Origin: Comamonadaceae bacterium
Lineage (GTDB): Bacteria > Pseudomonadota > Gammaproteobacteria > Burkholderiales > Burkholderiaceae_C
Direction: 5' to 3'
DNA length: 64,000 nucleotides
Assembly: GCA_027488735.1 (NCBI GenBank)
Contig: JAIYBB010000012.1
Span: forward strand, 1 to 64,000
The notes beneath the pieces are model-generated. The model saw only the letters and a list, made by a program, of their open reading frames with translations. It did no database searches and was not told the origin of the DNA. Positions 63,224-64,000 of the stretch are shown here, in pieces (position 1 is the stretch's first letter; each line of letters starts with the position of its first letter). Position numbers and translations under genes: made by a program.

Positions 63224-63520
63224 TTAATTTCCCTCGCGATGCTTTTGCTCAACTTCACGCCTGAGCCTCTCTAACTTCTCAAGCTGAGCTTTTACTTCGT
63301 ACTTGGCCTCAAGTACATCCAAATAAAGAATACCAAGCAACGGCAGGAGTAATGCAAAAACAATAACCATAGAAATGAGGGCTATCAGAAACCCCACTTC
63401 GCTATTCTCATCTGGCGAATTGCGAGGAACAGCAGGTGGAGGTATGTAGTAACTATCAGGACTGCTCCGATTATTAGCGCCCTGTCTTGCAGCCGGTTTA
63501 GCAGTCTTCGCCGTTGCCAT
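63224..63520 (-). CDS. Small phage membrane protein with coiled-coil tail
   Basis: A 98-residue protein. A basic N-terminus (ATAKTAKPAARQGANNRS) and proline stretch lead to one strong helix (about 43-68). A charged coiled-coil tail (EAKYEVKAQLEKLERLRREVEQ) follows. Its first 136 bases overlap the 3' end of the upstream gene in another frame. One transmembrane segment with a coiled-coil tail recalls i-spanins, but I cannot show homology. Confidence 0.65.
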   Translation of the reverse strand: MATAKTAKPAARQGANNRSSPDSYYIPPPAVPRNSPDENSEVGFLIALISMVIVFALLLPLLGILYLDVLEAKYEVKAQLEKLERLRREVEQKHREGN

Positions 63521-63924
63521 AAGGCCACCCTTTCCTTAGCCTCTTGAGCCAGTCTCTCCTGTTCTTGCTCGGCTTGAAGTCTTTCAAACTCTTCTTGAAA
63601 CCGCGACCAGACCGCACCAAGCGCGGGATCAACTCCATAGATCAACAACTCTCTCAACTCAGTGGCTTGACGCTCCAACTCCATCTCTTGGAAGATGTTG
63701 TCGAGGGCTTGCGCTTTTAGTGACTTGCCTTTTGGTGGGTTTTTTCTTTGCTCAACCGCTGCGGCTTTGACCTGCTCATGAGCATCAAAGAATTTGCCGA
63801 TGTGACCGGAGATTTCCATTGTGATGGAGGTGACATCGTTGGCAACTGCCTTAGCCTCTTGGTACAGCGACACGCCTTGCTTGATAGCCGCGATCGCTGC
63901 GAGTGCCAGTGTGAAAGGATCAAT
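63385..63924 (-). CDS. Phage protein with C-terminal membrane helix, apparent ATT start
   Basis: A protein of 179 residues if it starts at ATT 63922-63924, or 162 from the GTG at 63871-63873. ATT has AGGAG six bases upstream and would give (M)DPFTLALAAIAAIKQG before VSLYQEAK, an opening I recall from phage proteins starting M-I-D-P. The GTG has no usable ribosome site. A charged coiled-coil (about 95-140 of the long form; ERLQAEQEQERLAQEAKE) precedes a terminal helix (IIGAVLIVTTYLHLLFLAI). Confidence 0.65.
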   Translation of the reverse strand: MDPFTLALAAIAAIKQGVSLYQEAKAVANDVTSITMEISGHIGKFFDAHEQVKAAAVEQRKNPPKGKSLKAQALDNIFQEMELERQATELRELLIYGVDPALGAVWSRFQEEFERLQAEQEQERLAQEAKERVALWQRRRLLNRLQDRALIIGAVLIVTTYLHLLFLAIRQMRIAKWGF

Positions 63925-63933
63925 TTCACACTC

Positions 63934-64000
63934 CTACTTGACTATGTTCACAATTCGAGAATCGTCTTCCAAAGCAATGAATTCATGGCTTTGGTCGGTC
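63934..64000 (-). CDS. C-terminal end of a further phage-region gene (partial)
   Basis: The minus strand is open from the window edge to TAG at 63934-63936, encoding HEFIALEDDSRIVNIVK at its end, a protein-like sequence. The stop codon overlaps the AGGAG that serves the next gene. Only 21 codons are visible, so no function can be assigned. Confidence 0.45.
   Translation of the reverse strand, partial: TDQSHEFIALEDDSRIVNIVK

Overview
The window is chromosomal DNA from a betaproteobacterium. Gene content and protein style point to Burkholderiales, most like freshwater Comamonadaceae such as Limnohabitans, Rhodoferax or Polaromonas relatives. This is judged from family resemblance only. Base composition is moderate: the first 22 kb and the last 4 kb look more AT-rich than the 26-34 kb and 42-54 kb stretches. 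No gap between genes reaches 300 bases, so intergenic content is described through the regulatory entries and the neighbouring genes.

Layout. 1-9 kb is core housekeeping: a class V aminotransferase fragment, tRNA-His, ppiD, tRNA-Val, HU, pgsA, dnaE, trxA, rho and L31. At 9-12 kb lie a polytopic GT-C-like membrane protein and a MATE transporter. 12-20.4 kb is a complete phosphate regulon on the minus strand (pstSCAB-phoU-phoB-phoR) with a recognisable Pho box, divergent from ppx. 20.4-26.5 kb holds a solitary LIV-type binding protein, holC, pepA, the LPS exporter pair lptF/lptG and a small CbiX chelatase. At 26.6-36 kb come cysB, a large hrpA helicase gene invaded in frame by REP-like palindromes, a VapBC-type toxin-antitoxin pair, argA, dsbB, yggX and a stand-alone MnmC oxidoreductase domain.

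36-48.8 kb is a sulfur assimilation island. A minus-strand sulfate importer (sbp-cysT-cysW-cysA plus a second sbp) is divergent from tauE-cysI-DUF934-cysH-cysD-cysN, followed by a 7Fe ferredoxin and a ferredoxin-NADP reductase. With CysB and CbiX (siroheme iron insertion), the window covers most of the path sulfate -> APS -> sulfite -> sulfide. There is no cysC or cysJ, which suggests direct APS reduction and a ferredoxin-fed sulfite reductase.

48.8-54.2 kb is thiamine metabolism: a TPP riboswitch with a CytX-type transporter, thiD, and thiO-thiS-thiG-thiE, where ThiE carries an unusual N-terminal extension. 54.2-60 kb is a compact salicylate -> gentisate -> fumarylpyruvate catabolic operon (nagAa-G-H-Ab-I-K) with a divergent LysR regulator and no maleylpyruvate isomerase gene.

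60.1-61 kb has two small membrane proteins and tRNA-Asn. From about 61.1 kb to the window end runs the late (lysis) end of a prophage or prophage remnant beside tRNA-Asn: M15 endolysin, holin, an AT-rich lipoprotein, two overlapping small membrane proteins (one apparently starting at ATT), and the end of another gene.

The observations most worth a second look are the REPIN-like palindromes that became protein linkers inside HrpA, the lysis-module genes near the window end, the ferredoxin-coupled sulfite reduction operon with an atypical reductase, and the gentisate operon without its isomerase.
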